From positions 71,247,720 to 71,311,719 of the forward strand of contig OX465283.1 of the NCBI GenBank assembly GCA_949987705.1: a stretch of DNA of 64,000 bases, read 5' to 3'. The stretch is from Thereva unica. Taxonomy: Eukaryota; Arthropoda; Insecta; Diptera; Therevidae. Shown here one piece after another: positions 35,645-46,117 of this stretch. The notes under the pieces are model-generated. The model saw only the letters and a list, made by a program, of their open reading frames with translations. It did no database searches and was not told the origin of the DNA. Each line of letters opens with the position of its first letter. The stretch's first letter is position 1. The translations under genes were made by a program, and so were the position numbers.

Positions 35645-37393
35645 AATAATTGTATAAACTCATAATATTAAATAATCATATAATTATGTTATTATTATAT
35701 TTACCCTATCTACGAGTATATAGGTAAAAAATTTAAGTTTCCAAAAACGCTAGCCTTAAGGAAGCGGCAACTTGCGATTGGCGTGGGGGCGGCACTTTGT
35801 CTAGTCCGGCCCTGTTTAAAGAGGAGCATTGCAAGAAAAGACGATGAAAGTGAGCAATTATTGAAAAATGTCTCGACCATAAACATCCACGTGAGGTGCT
35901 ACACTCGATACTGCGACGAAAGGGGCGATGGAGCTTTCTCCCGCAAAAGAGGTACGTACATTAATATCGCTAATGGGTCTTTCCATCCGCCAAGACGTCT
36001 GCGAAAAAAAAATTTAATAACAAATTTGTCTAATGACCAAAAGTATTTCAGTGTCAGCATCTACACCAGGTTCATCTACACCAGGCAAGTCTACAAGTCT
36101 TTTCTTGCACTGCTCCTATTAAAAATGATTGCACCACCCACCTAAACAGCTTTCACTTGACCTTCACTTAAGTCTCTTTACACACGTTATGTTTCCCGGA
36201 TTCCAAAGACAGTCTCGTCAGAAAGTTTTACCTTACATTTCACATTTTGTTATTTTCCGCATCTGAGGCAGCTCATCAAAAACTTTACTTTTAGAACCTC
36301 AAAAATGATGATTCTTAGCTACTATTTCCCATTATTATAATTTTCCAAAGTAGTTAAATAACCCAAAATATAGATAATTTATGGGGTTACAGAAAATTCT
36401 AATTCATCCGACACGCGAAACTGGCTGGAAGCGAGTTATTCGTCGAGAAGTGTCACAACCTTCGCTGTTGACTTTTCACCCGTTATATCGCGCACATGAA
36501 GCAACATAGAGTTTCGGTCAATAGCCCATTTGAAAGATATTTTAATATCCGTATTTCTGCTGTTTACTACGTTATCATATGAGCAACCGTTAAGGAGCTA
36601 TTCAAAAAAAATTGCGTTATCAGTTAATTCAGGCACGTGAAGTGCGAACTTTGGCGTTGTATTACTCGCAAACTATACAAGCGAGAACGATGACTAAGGG
36701 CTTATTCTAAAGGTAATCACTAGCACTATAAGTTTGGTAATCGGCATTAACCCACCCAAATTAATATCTTACGAGATAATCGCAAAAAACTGTATTCAAC
36801 CTCAACCACCCGAACAAGTTCGAACTTTGAGCGGCCATAACTTTGAGTCAAATTAACTTACAGACCTCGTTAAGGGCTCATTTTGTAGATAATTTTATTC
36901 TCTAATGACTTTGTATTGATCATTTTCAGCTATCATTGCACACAACCGAGTTATTTGGTATAAACGACCTCTACCTCTTTTTCAAGATGGCGGCTTTTCC
37001 CATCACACTGCGACCCCACAAACTTGGTTTTAACATTGTCAGATGTACCCCAACAAATTCCAAAAAAAAAAATTTGACCATCATGAAATGCAATTTCATG
37101 CCCTTTTTTCGACTAATTGCACTGAGCTATTATAGTTCACTTTTAAATCACCACTTTTCACTGTTCTCACTTTAGAACACTTTTATCGCCTTTCAAATCA
37201 AAACTGATTCACTCAGCGCCTGTAAGTCGCTTTTATATCCCAGCTCCACCTTTATCTAACTTCTGGAACCTTCGTCCCTTTTCTAGTGCCTAGTGGTAGG
37301 TTCGTTTCTTTTCGTCCAGAAGCTTGAAGTTGTCTTCAATTATCGCTCGTTCCCATTTTAGTTTAGTATATTTGTTTTCAAACGTCGTCACAT

Positions 37394-38660
37394 CCCGCGC
37401 ATGTTCCCCAGCTAAGCTCTTAAAAATGTTTAAAAGCTCAGACAAAAGCTTCATTTAACTCCTCCTATCAAATCACGTGCTGCCATGTAATCAGTTGCGA
37501 CTGCGTATTCCCAAAGGGAGGTGCATCTTTCTGGGACTTCAACGATTATTTAAAAAATTGACAAATTATGACTGAAAAACACCCGTTTTTATATATTTTT
37601 TTTATTTTAATTTTTTCATATTTTACACTTATGCTACAGAAATAATTTGTAGCAATTTCTACTAAAAAATACGAAATTTGTATTTTTATCACTTTGATTA
37701 CTTGATTGTTGACATTTTGCGCCAGTCGCATACGCGCTTCTGCTTGGGGAGGTTGTGTTGCTTGCGGCTGCGGAGAACTCTCAATTTATGAATGAAAATG
37801 CTCATATCTTTAAAAGAAATTTTTCCAGCAATTCTTTTAATTTATTTTAAATTTAGGGATGGGAAATATTTAGCATAATTATAGTAAAATTATGCTTATT
37901 ACGATGGAGAAACTGACTTGGTTGAGCAGGAGTTTTACATGTATTTAAAAGCTCTGCTCAACACATATCAAGATTGATTAACTTTATTCATTCGGCATGC
38001 GCGCATCCCTTCCCAAATTATTTTGTTGAGTTTTTTCTGCGTTTGTTGTCGTTTTAACTAAAAAGCGGGGAAATGATAGAACAATATTTATAAAATTTGG
38101 CAATGAGGTGCGCAGAACTGTTCAAATTTTTTGTGTCACGGAGTTTGAAAAAATCTATACATAAATCAATAGTTCGGACAACAACCAGAGACGTTAACGA
38201 CAATCGTTGATTTAGCTTTTTTAACGAACAGATGGCGCATAAATCATCACAATACGTAAGAATGGCCGAATGTGGAAACTGAACTTAACTGAGCTTTCCG
38301 GATACTCACCATTCTGTTGATATAAACTGAAATGTGAGTCTTAGAAAGAGACAGAATCTTTCTAATGTATTTTGTCAAGAATAATTTTTGTGTTAAATAA
38401 AGTTTCATAAAGAAGTGAAGTTTTGTTTAATTGCAGGCGACCAGTCAAGTCCCGAAGCTCGGCTCGGCTCGGGATCGGTTTACCAAAGCGGCTATTTCAT
38501 TAGAACTGGTTGTTTGGTTTTTTGGTCATGCAAAGATTTTAAATACAAATAACTAATAATAACAAAAGAAATATAACACCCACAAAAATTTCCGCCCCGA
38601 AAGGCTTGCGCCCCGGCCCATTTAGCCTTGTGGGTAGGGTGGCCCTGCTCATCGTAACTT
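37394..38660. other. Gene-free stretch
   Basis: No recognised coding region. A GC-rich word at about 38600-38640 (CTTGCGCCCCGGCCCATTTA) resembles a hAT-type right end without a partner. Confidence 0.35.
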
Positions 38661-38662
38661 TA

Positions 38663-38770
38663 AACCTCTTTTTTCCTTCGAACTAAACCATTGGCATTGC
38701 ACCATTAATGTCCAACCACATGACGGCCCAGTAATACAAGGAGTAATTCCTGACCTTAGAGCTTTTGAAG
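38663..38770 (+). pseudogene. LINE 3' UTR scrap (third copy)
   Basis: GCATTGCACCATTAATGTCC, CACATGACGGCCC and CAGTAATACAAGGAGTAATT align with the 3' UTRs at about 6960-7020 and 13050-13100, showing a third, coding-free insertion of the same family. Confidence 0.65.
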
Positions 38771-38929
38771 TTTTTTTAAATATGTTTGTATTAATTTTCA
38801 TTATCAATATAAATATAATTGGAGTGTCTGTTTGTGATTTACATAATTGTGTTTTTCTAAGTTCATATGGTTATTTACATGATGTTAAAACAAAGTTACG
38901 CATTTTTTAATTTATGTCTGTCTGTATGT

Positions 38930-39095
38930 CTGTATGTCTGTCTGTCTGTTTGTCCGGGCTAATCTCGGAAGCGGTTAATCCGAGCGGGATAGGACTTTCA
39001 CTGGAAGATTCAGTATTGTTGCGGGCATGTTTTATGGTATTTATATACACTATATTTTAGCTCCACATGTATGTATGTATGGATGTATGTATGTA
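38930..39095. repeat. GTCT/GTAT microsatellites
   Basis: CTGTCTGTATGTCTGTATGT-type repeats at about 38935-38960 and ATGTATGTATGGATG at about 39066-39093. Confidence 0.8.
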
Positions 39096-39104
39096 GACAA
39101 ATCT

Positions 39105-39645
39105 TGAAAGGACATCATTCACGTTCCATACATTTTTGGGCCAATTCTGAAAGTGCCGGCCAGAAAAAAAAAGCGTAATATTCGGATAGATCACAAAATT
39201 CCCACTATTTTTTACTATGAAACCAAACCTGGGCGCCAACAAAAGAACGGGCGACGCGGGGTACAGTAGTTGCGGGGGAAGGACAAACCGGTGATTTTCC
39301 AGGTACCTGCTTAAAACAGGTTTGGACTTGTTGTGCATTGTGACGCTTTGTCTGTGCGGCGCGTAGAGTATCAATGATGAAAATACTTAATACAGAATAG
39401 AATTCACTTCATTGCACATCAAAAGGACATACACAGTATGAATAATTAAATATTAAATGTATGAAAATAACAACATCATAATAACATTTTTATTGTATTT
39501 TAAAAGTATGTAACACCGTAACCAAAGGGCGCACAGATTTAGTGCCGTAGTAAAAAATGATAGGAATTGGGTGTTCTATCCGAATATTACACATTTTTAT
39601 CCTGGCCGGCACTTTCGGTTTTTGGTCCAAAATGAATGATGTCCT
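39105..39645. repeat. Inverted-repeat unit with 0.12-kb arms
   Basis: About 39105-39235 (AAGTGCCGGCCAG, TAATATTCGGATAGA, TTTTTTACTA) is inverted at about 39525-39645 with roughly 80% identity, around a 290-base AT-rich core. Probably a foldback-type or MITE insertion; no target duplication identified. Confidence 0.6.
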
Positions 39646-39649
39646 TTGA

Positions 39650-40186
39650 TTTTGACCCACTTACATATAACGATCGATTTCAAATTTGGCAGATATGTAT
39701 ATAGTCCAGTTGTCAGAGCCAAATTTATACTGAAAGCCAGCACAAAATGTGATATGGCAGAAAATTGGGTCATAGGTACTTTTTTGGGTGTAGGACACGA
39801 TAAAAAAATCTTTGCTGCTCTAAAGTGTCACAGCCGAGAGAAGTAAAAGGCTGTAAATTGTGTATCCCGGCTATTTGTGGAAATAAAAATGGCGTTGAAT
39901 GAATGCTGTAAGAGAAAATTATTATTTTAACGTAAATTTTATGAAACAGTACATATCATTTTAATTATTTTTACATCAAAAGCAAAAGTATAATGATGAT
40001 AAATGTACAAGGATTTTTTTGTTGTAAATCTCGATTGTTATATCTTCAATTTTATAAACATCAGCGAACATTATAGAAATTCTAACTTCCGGTCAAGTTT
40101 TCTATGAAGAAAAAAAGAATAATTAAAAACTAATGAAAGCTTACTGACAACTGGCTAATAGTTCGCGTGACAATGCAATCTGACTA
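39650..40186. other. AT-rich gap without recognisable gene
   Basis: The 66-codon frame at 39646-39846 starts at a non-ATG codon and has no recognised motif. Confidence 0.35.
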
Positions 40187-40353
40187 CAGTAAAAACTCTT
40201 TATAACGAACTCCTCTATAACGAATTTTTCCCTATAGAGAACAATTCATTTGGCATTGAAATAAAACTTTATGAGAAATGAATTTTCTTTATAGCGTACT
40301 TAACGAACATATATTTGTGGCAAGTACGGGTTCGTTATAGAGGGGTTTTACTG
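40187..40353. mobile_element. pogo-like MITE
   Basis: The left end CAGTAAAAACTCTTTATAAC and the right end GTTATAGAGGGGTTTTACTG are inverted, flanked by TA on both sides (40185-40186, 40354-40355). CAGTA...CTCTATAACGAA termini are typical of pogo/Tigger-type MITEs. It is 167 bp and non-coding. Confidence 0.7.
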
Positions 40354-40374
40354 TACTTTGTAAAAAAAATCAAG

Positions 40375-40944
40375 ATGGCGGTTCCAAGATGGCGACCGAA
40401 TTTCGCAATTGTGTTCCCCGACCGCCGACATGGGTATCAAATGAAAGGGTATGACAAGTAGAATACAATTAGCTATGTGGCGTCATTCAAAATTCAAAAT
40501 GGCGGTTAATACAAAATGGCGGACTACCCTTTTCTTTACAACCCACTCGATATGGGTGTCAAATGAGACGCTAGCGATAAGTTCCGGTATTAATAAAATA
40601 AGAATATAGGTAAACAGTCTCCCGATTAGACCGTAAACTTGACACCATAGTCGAAAGAAATCGAGTGAAGACTTTTTTTTATCAATCCAATTCTAAGCCT
40701 CAAAGCGCTCTATCTAAATTTTAAGGTTCGCCAAAGTTGGCGAACTATATGAAGCCTTTTTATTTTTTTTTTTTAAGTTGTAGGTAACATATTTTTTATA
40801 GTCAATTCTAAAGTTTTTTATGTCCCCCAAACCATTATTTGCAGATTTGTTCATTGTTTCATTATACCCTTTTCTTATCCCGGACTATGCACACATAATT
40901 TTGTTTTATTTAAAGGCGTTGCAACGCACGCGGGGTTTTGCTAG
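40375..40944 (+). mobile_element. Helitron-like element, 3' end at 40944
   Basis: The 3' end has the perfect 12-bp palindrome GCGTTGCAACGC (40916-40927) followed by ACGCGGGGTTTTG and CTAG (40941-40944) with T next, the same terminus as the Helitron at 2380-3804. The interior contains the GATGGCGG/CAAATGAAAGG repeats also seen at 21480. The 5' end is not defined. Confidence 0.6.
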
Positions 40945-40945
40945 T

Positions 40946-42390
40946 AAATAAATAGCAATCCAAAGTATTTCATCTCACATGCGTTTTATTTTTTCTGGCC
41001 AAGGGCGGGGTTTAACCAGTTGACGCTACCGAAAGGCAATTCTCAACTATCCTCACACGTTTCTTAGCACGTTTCTCCCCGATATGTTGGTTTGGGCGGG
41101 ATCCAAATCTAATTCTGTGATCGGATCGGATCTGTGATTTTGCATTTATAAATTTTGATCACAAATTCCTTATTTGCAACCTTAATAACCTTCCAAAATT
41201 CAGTGGAATCGTTGCACAATTGGCAAATTAGTTCGCCAATTGTCCATGCCATTTTGAATTTTTAAATTTTGATCACAAATGAGACTTAATCGCATTTGTT
41301 ACGTTGAACTTGATCTCTTATGTCGAAGTTTGTTGAAATCAAGTTACAAGATGATTGCACCTACTTTACATACATCGTTAGTCACAGGAACACTTTCAAT
41401 CTGTAGTAAACACCGCGCCATATTACCCAATAAGTAGCGCCGTCACATATATCAAGGATCCTCCACAGTGTCTTGAGTAGAGATCCACTGATTTGTGTTC
41501 ACATTTCCGACACATTTTATGCACGCCATTATTCATAGATATTTTTTTTAGTTCGTGCCACCTTTACAAAGTTAAGCATAATGTTTCCACTCAATAAAAC
41601 TAATGTTTCCCCCAACATAATTCCATGAATTAAAATCAGTTTCAATCTATATTTAGCATCCAGAAAATCGCCAGAGTGCTTGTATGCAATTAATATTGAA
41701 AATTGCGAGGCCGCCCCCAAGCTAAGAATCTAAAGGTAAAGTCAACCTTCAGGTATCAGGCAAGAGTGCCAATTAAATGGGCGGCTCGTTCCGTGCCTAT
41801 GAAATAGAGTCATATCCACATAGACCAGATTAAATGCATTTAGTGAGCATTGCCTTTGGGCGTAATACATTAAAACCCGAGAATTTTATTTGCTCTTGGC
41901 TCAGTAAAGTTGAAGATTTAAGATATCTGAAGATTTCCTCCTCCAATGGTGTCTATGAGATTACAGCTTTTGCGTCATTCCTGGGGTATGTAGATGTAAT
42001 TTAACTTCAGTTTCTTCTCCTTGGGGTGGTGTTGTCTCAGGACAAAGATTTATGAATTCGTTTATTATAAGATGATTGGGTATGGGAGTTACCGGAACGC
42101 GCGTACAGCAATTTGTAGGTGCTTTCAGCAATTCAGGAAGTTGTTATTCAATTACAAAACTGACAAAATTTTGATTTATAGCTTCATCGAATTTTTCCTA
42201 CTTTCCTTCTTCTACTTTTTTCAGATGATTGAATTGAATTGAAAGGAGGGAGGGGGAGATTTCCACGTTTAAATTTATTTAAGAGTAAAAAATCGAGGGC
42301 GGTGGCAAGAACTATGTAAGTATGTGTGAAATTAAAATCTTTTTGTCACTCTTAATTATTTCAGTCAATACTTCACAATGTGACGTAAGT
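40946..42390. other. Gene-free stretch
   Basis: No protein motif or repeat structure recognised. Words such as AATTTTGATCACAAAT recur at about 41151 and 41264, hinting at a small local duplication. Confidence 0.4.
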
Positions 42391-42501
42391 CTAAAGCCAT
42401 TCTAGGGAGGTTAGGAAGCTTATCAGTGATCTGATCTCTAGCCTGGAGATCTCCTTTAAGTCTTCAGCCACGCTACTGCCTAGGCATTTACACAGGAAGT
42501 G
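42391..42501 (-). pseudogene. LINE ORF2 C-terminal tail scrap
   Basis: The minus-strand reading is HFLCKCLGSSVAEDLKEISR then SLISFLTSLEWL-stop, the pattern found at the extreme C-terminus of several insect LINE ORF2 proteins (HFLCxCP.....R...LG....L.......L..FL...GWL). Only 36 codons remain and no RT is adjacent. Confidence 0.5.
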
Positions 42502-43098
42502 AATAAGTGTTTACTTCCCGTTCATTCCCCCCCCCCACGATACGAACGTTGGGGTGCTGCCCAGGTTACACCCCGATAGATTTGTATTAATGATAAAATA
42601 GAAAATTAGCTCTCCCGCTCCTTATGTTCGTTACTTCCACAAAGCGCATAAATCGCATTGGTCCTACTACCACTTGGCTCGATTCGATCGTAGAACTGTC
42701 GTCATCTGCATAAGCTCTGGGTGCAGACAGGTTATGAACTTTATAGACTGGGGCTAAGTTAAAACCCTTCCCCATCCGAACTCTAATTTAAAGCCCGATG
42801 TGTATCCCTCTAGGAGTAAAGTCCGAATTTATACCGATGAGATTTGCGCAGAAAGAAAATCATACAAAGGACACCGCACAAATTATATGAGAAAAGGGTC
42901 CCGGCGGATTTGGCTGAAATTGAAGTATGTTAGTCAGTGGGGGTAGATGAACAAAAAATTGTAAGGGGGAGGGGGGGTAAATCGTAACGGTTAGCCGCTA
43001 GGGCGTTTTGAAATTTTTTGATAGATGTTTTTATATCACCCTGTATTTTTGCAACCCTGTGAAATATTTTCGTGAATAAGGTGGCAATTTACGCAGAA
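42502..43098. other. Gene-free stretch
   Basis: Poly-C near 42527 and a possible decayed coding piece on the minus strand (42587-42775, reading YADDDSSTIESS) that is too short to assign. Confidence 0.3.
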
Positions 43099-43123
43099 TA
43101 CTCCCACCTATCTAAAACTGTAA

Positions 43124-43887
43124 AGGCTCGGGCACACAGAAAGCGGTCTATCGCGGCGGGCAGCGATCCAGCGGTCATCGCGGCGGTCTGCGATATGGGG
43201 CTACACATAGAACGCGATATTTTTGTGTGAGCGGTCCAGTCTGGTCGCGTTCTTCTAGGGAAATAGTAGTGAATTTTCTTATTTATTTACATATATTGAG
43301 TATGACCTCGGACGAAGAACTCCTCCTTCTGTTATTAGCTTTGCAAGGCAAAAGAAGAAAAGACGATGTTGGGTCCATGAAATTAATAAGAAGAGAGAAC
43401 AATTAGGGGAATACCACCGCTTATGTATAGAATTGGAGTCACATGAAGATAGATTTTTCAAGTATTTTCGTATGTATGTCTCGAGAATGTTTCGAGGAAT
43501 TGCATGATTTGATAAAATGCAGGATTGAAAAGTGTACTACGAACTGGAGAAAACCAATTGAAACATCCCATGCTTCAGCCTTTTTCAAAACATTTCTATA
43601 ATTTTCGTGGGAAGTATCAAACAAAAATCTGTATTTGCGGACATTTTCTATTAATATTTCGATTTTTCCACTCATCTTGTCTGAAAGCGGCAAGGCGGTC
43701 ATGCTAAAATTTGTAATTTTGTACAACCGGATCGCTTGTCGTCGCTACAAAGTCCAGCAGGCGGCGACAGACCGCCTGCTGTTTGACCGAGCTGATGCTT
43801 AGTTGTGTAATACAACTAGACCGCCAGACCGCCTCGGTCGTAGATCGCTGCCCGCCGCGACAGACCGCTTTCTGTGTGCCCGAGCCT
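43124..43887 (+). mobile_element. PIF/Harbinger element with transposase remnant
   Basis: The left end AGGCTCGGGCACACAGAAAG and the right end CTTTCTGTGTGCCCGAGCCT are perfect inverted repeats over at least 20 bases, continuing with few mismatches to about 45. TAA flanks both sides (43121-43123, 43888-43890). Subterminal CGGTC/GACCG words abound. Length is 764 bp, with an N-terminal transposase piece and no catalytic domain, so it is an internally deleted copy. Confidence 0.85.
43302..43590 (+). pseudogene. Harbinger transposase N-terminal fragment, frameshifted
   Basis: From ATG 43302 the reading is MTSDEELLLLLLALQGKRRK. With frame changes it then reads WVHEINKKRE, QLGEYHRLCIELESHEDRFF and MSRECFEELHDLIKC, then NWRKPIE. 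This is the exact order of the HARBI1-like N-terminus (WVH.IN..R...GEY..L..EL....RF..YFRM....F..L...I......WR.PI). Three frameshifts break it and the DDE core is deleted. Confidence 0.75.
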
Positions 43888-44639
43888 TAAAAGTCGACAA
43901 AGCTGCGGTGGAAAAGTACGAGAAAAGTACGAAATAAAGCCAATTTTCACATTAAAATTGCTTATAACTTCAAAAGTAAAGGCCGTAGCATAAAAGTTGC
44001 CCTGACCTTATTCATAGGAAATTGTCCAAGCTTTCCAATTTTTAAGAAAAAAAATTAATTGACTACGTATTTTTTGGAGAAAAAGGTGGTTGAACTTGAA
44101 ATTTTAGTGAAAAAAACAACAAAACTTTGATTTTGACGACCCATAACTCTAAAAGTTGGTGGGTTAGAACCTCGACTTTTACAGTTTTAGATAGGTGGGA
44201 GTGTGCGATAAAAGAGCTCCAAAGTGCGCTTCTACCGTGACTTTGAGAAATAAATCGGGCGCTTAACTGTCATTAATCCGTTGAATGAAATTGGGACAAA
44301 GCTAGGCATAATGTGCCTTTTAGCCAGGATAGAAAATATTGACTGAACTTGATCCGAGCTGTAGTAAAAGCTAGTCTTTTGCCATTCCAAGAGCCCTTGT
44401 ATTAAAGGAACATCCAGGTATTCCCCCAATAGGAGAATGTAGTAGCTCCCTGGGCGTTGTTTTGTTTGTCCGGTTTCGCTCATGCACAGTACCAGTCTTC
44501 TCAATCCTGGAAATCTTGCTCCGTACTGGCTCTGCATGCGAATTCCATCAAACCTCCGCCTTCCTGCACTTCTGGCGTTTGCTGGATTCAAGCAATTTTT
44601 CTTTTTAGCTTTTTCAAACAAAAAAGCTTATACAGAGGC

Positions 44640-44665
44640 TCTGTCCGTCTGTCTGTCTGTCCGTC
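44640..44665 (+). repeat. GTCT microsatellite
   Basis: CTGTCCGTCTGTCTGTCTGT, next to the tRNA-like segment; similar short arrays occur at 2411 and 38935. Confidence 0.7.
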
Positions 44666-44827
44666 TGAAGCCTACTTTCATCTCTGAAAGTACTGTCGCT
44701 ACAGACTTGGGCCATATGTCAAAATGTAGCTCTTGGTCAAAAGACCAAAAACTGAGAAAATGGTCTGGAAATTTCAACCAGCAGTATATTTAAACAACAA
44801 AAAAGAGATTTCTAATAAAGTCCATAT

Positions 44828-44897
44828 ATCGGTAGCCTAGAGGTAAAGCGCTGGAGTCCTATCCCAGGGGAACCAAGTTCAATCCCCGGCCGCAAAA
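44828..44897 (+). ncRNA. tRNA-like pseudogene or SINE head
   Basis: TAGCCTAGAGGTAAAGCGCT fits the A box of the Pol III internal promoter, and AAGTTCAATCCCCGG approximates the B box at the right distance (about 45 bases). The T stem does not pair properly and the acceptor arms do not match, so it is not a working tRNA. A T-run follows at 44910. It could be a tRNA-derived SINE with little body. Confidence 0.6.
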
Positions 44898-45313
44898 TGG
44901 TGAAATACAATTTTTTTTTTTTACTTCGGTGTAACATGTTTTGATTATATTTCTCACTAAATTATATTATTTAATAATGATACTCAGGAGAACATAAACA
45001 TTTATTTAATTAAAAGTGCAAAAAAATCATTTTCTTGAGTTTTTATGGCTCTTCGGCGGCTTTATAAATCATTAAGAAATTTCGCGGAAATAATATAAAG
45101 TATTTATTTGTTTATATGCATATTTTATATGCTGCTCATTTTATTAGTTTATAGTCATGTAGGTGGTGCTGTAGACCAAAACAAAAATTCAGTTTTATCG
45201 AACTTCGCTGTGGATTTGTCACAAAAAATATGTATGATTTAAACGAAACATTTGGTAGGTTTAAAACGAAAAGTAGATATCTAATTTTTACCAGGGCATA
45301 TAAACGCTTACTG

Positions 45314-45980
45314 AAATGAATGAAAATTTATAAATTTAATTGCACGAACAATGTATTTAAGACCCTCCTTATAGTCCATCAATATAAGGAAGTGATTTTT
45401 CTCAGAATTTTTAATATTTTACAAAAATTTTACAAACGATTTGCCCCAAATCTAAAAATTTTGCAGCCCTTTGTTTAAAAGCATATTTTTAAGATTTTAT
45501 TAACTAAATTTGTATGTACATATCTCTTCAGAATAACAAAACAAAAGTGGGATGTTGTGCCTAGAGACTAGCCACTAATTACGCTTTTTCTTGGTATTCT
45601 TTCTATTGAATAACACTTCAGACTGGATGACAATATATTAAGTGGAGATTGTGAAGAATCGCGAAAACATTCAAACAAATAACTTGGAAAACTAACGCAT
45701 CTTTCATGGAGATGCTGCTGAAAGAATTATACAATAATTACTCGCCAAGAATTTGAAAGAATTGATATTTTAATTGCACCCCATCTATGACGAAGAATAG
45801 TGAACACCATCTATGGCAATATTACATTACTCTTCGTTTTACCTATGATTATCAATTTCCATAAAATATACAAAAAACATTTCATAAATAATAGAAAATC
45901 TGTTGTCATAATTCAGTTGTTTTACTTCCTTCGAAACTTTATACATATCTAGCATTGGAATGTACCTTTTTACGTAAGCG
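45314..45980 (+). repeat. Inverted-duplication arm X (upstream of RpS16)
   Basis: This 0.67-kb segment is present in reverse complement, near-identical by eye, as three blocks at 63436-64000, 61226-61294 and 60664-60700, with later insertions between the blocks. The homology starts at or before the window's right edge and stops at TTTTTACGTAAG, directly at the possible RpS16 splice donor. It includes the region expected to hold the RpS16 promoter. Confidence 0.75.
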
Positions 45981-46117
45981 TAAGCATTGGACGAAAAAAA
46001 CTTTTGCTTGGACAAACGATGGACAAACGTATGACAAAAAAAAAATTCCTAAATTCGCATTTCGTGTTGCCAACTTCACAAACCTGAAAAATTTCAATCA
46101 TTTATTATTTTTTCCAG
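45974..46117 (+). other. Possible 5'-UTR intron of RpS16
   Basis: GTAAG donors at 45974 and 45980 precede a TTATTATTTTTTCCAG acceptor at 46102-46117, which lies 17 bases before the ATG. Flies often carry an intron just upstream of, or near, the start codon of ribosomal protein genes. The intron holds a 95-base repeat also present downstream of the gene. The call rests on splice-site consensus only. Confidence 0.45.

Larger units (their letters stand above)
34547..35814 (-). mobile_element. hAT transposon, internally deleted
   Basis: The left end CAGGGCCGAACTATCGCC and the right end GTCTAGTCCGGCCCTG are inverted. An exact 8-bp duplication TTTAAAGA flanks it (34539-34546, 35815-35822), diagnostic for hAT. 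It retains a C-terminal transposase piece on the minus strand and is interrupted by another TIR unit (34937-35644). At 1268 bp including the insertion it is far shorter than an autonomous hAT. Confidence 0.85.
33286..37124. mobile_element. Long-TIR unit with 0.8-kb arms
   Basis: The arms 33286-about 34095 and about 36210-37124 are inverted copies (for example GACCATCATGAAATGCAATT at 37076 against its reverse complement at 33305), about 80-90% alike by eye with indels. The outermost common word is CAGTGCAATTAGT. The interior carries a TTGAGTTTAG simple repeat (34145-34440) and a complete hAT. No transposase of its own is visible, so it is non-autonomous or hollowed out. Confidence 0.65.
33099..37393 (+). 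mobile_element. Truncated gypsy 3' LTR, split by a long-TIR unit
   Basis: TGTTACGTTTTTACGG begins 14 bases after the integrase stop, and CAAACGTCGTCACA at 37380-37393 is a plausible end. The two halves, 33099-33285 and 37125-37393, together would give a LTR of about 456 bp. The second half contains TTTTATATCCCAGCTCC, a promoter-like TATA segment. No 5' part of the element is in the window. The end point is inferred from TG...CA form only. Confidence 0.5.
43099..44202. repeat. 32-bp inverted repeat pair enclosing the Harbinger
   Basis: ACTCCCACCTATCTAAAACT continuing GTAAA at 43099-43123 is perfectly inverted at 44178-44202. If the Harbinger is removed, the left arm continues into AAGTCGA at 43891, and this is also mirrored at 44171-44177. 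So the Harbinger landed at the inner edge of one arm of an existing foldback. Confidence 0.7.

Noticed and set aside
42587..42775. Minus-strand ORF with a YADD-like word as an RT fragment
   Set aside because: YADDDSST without the surrounding RT blocks is too weak to call; it may be chance.
44828..44897. Functional tRNA gene
   Set aside because: A and B boxes are recognisable, but the T stem and acceptor stem do not pair. It is a pseudogene or SINE head.
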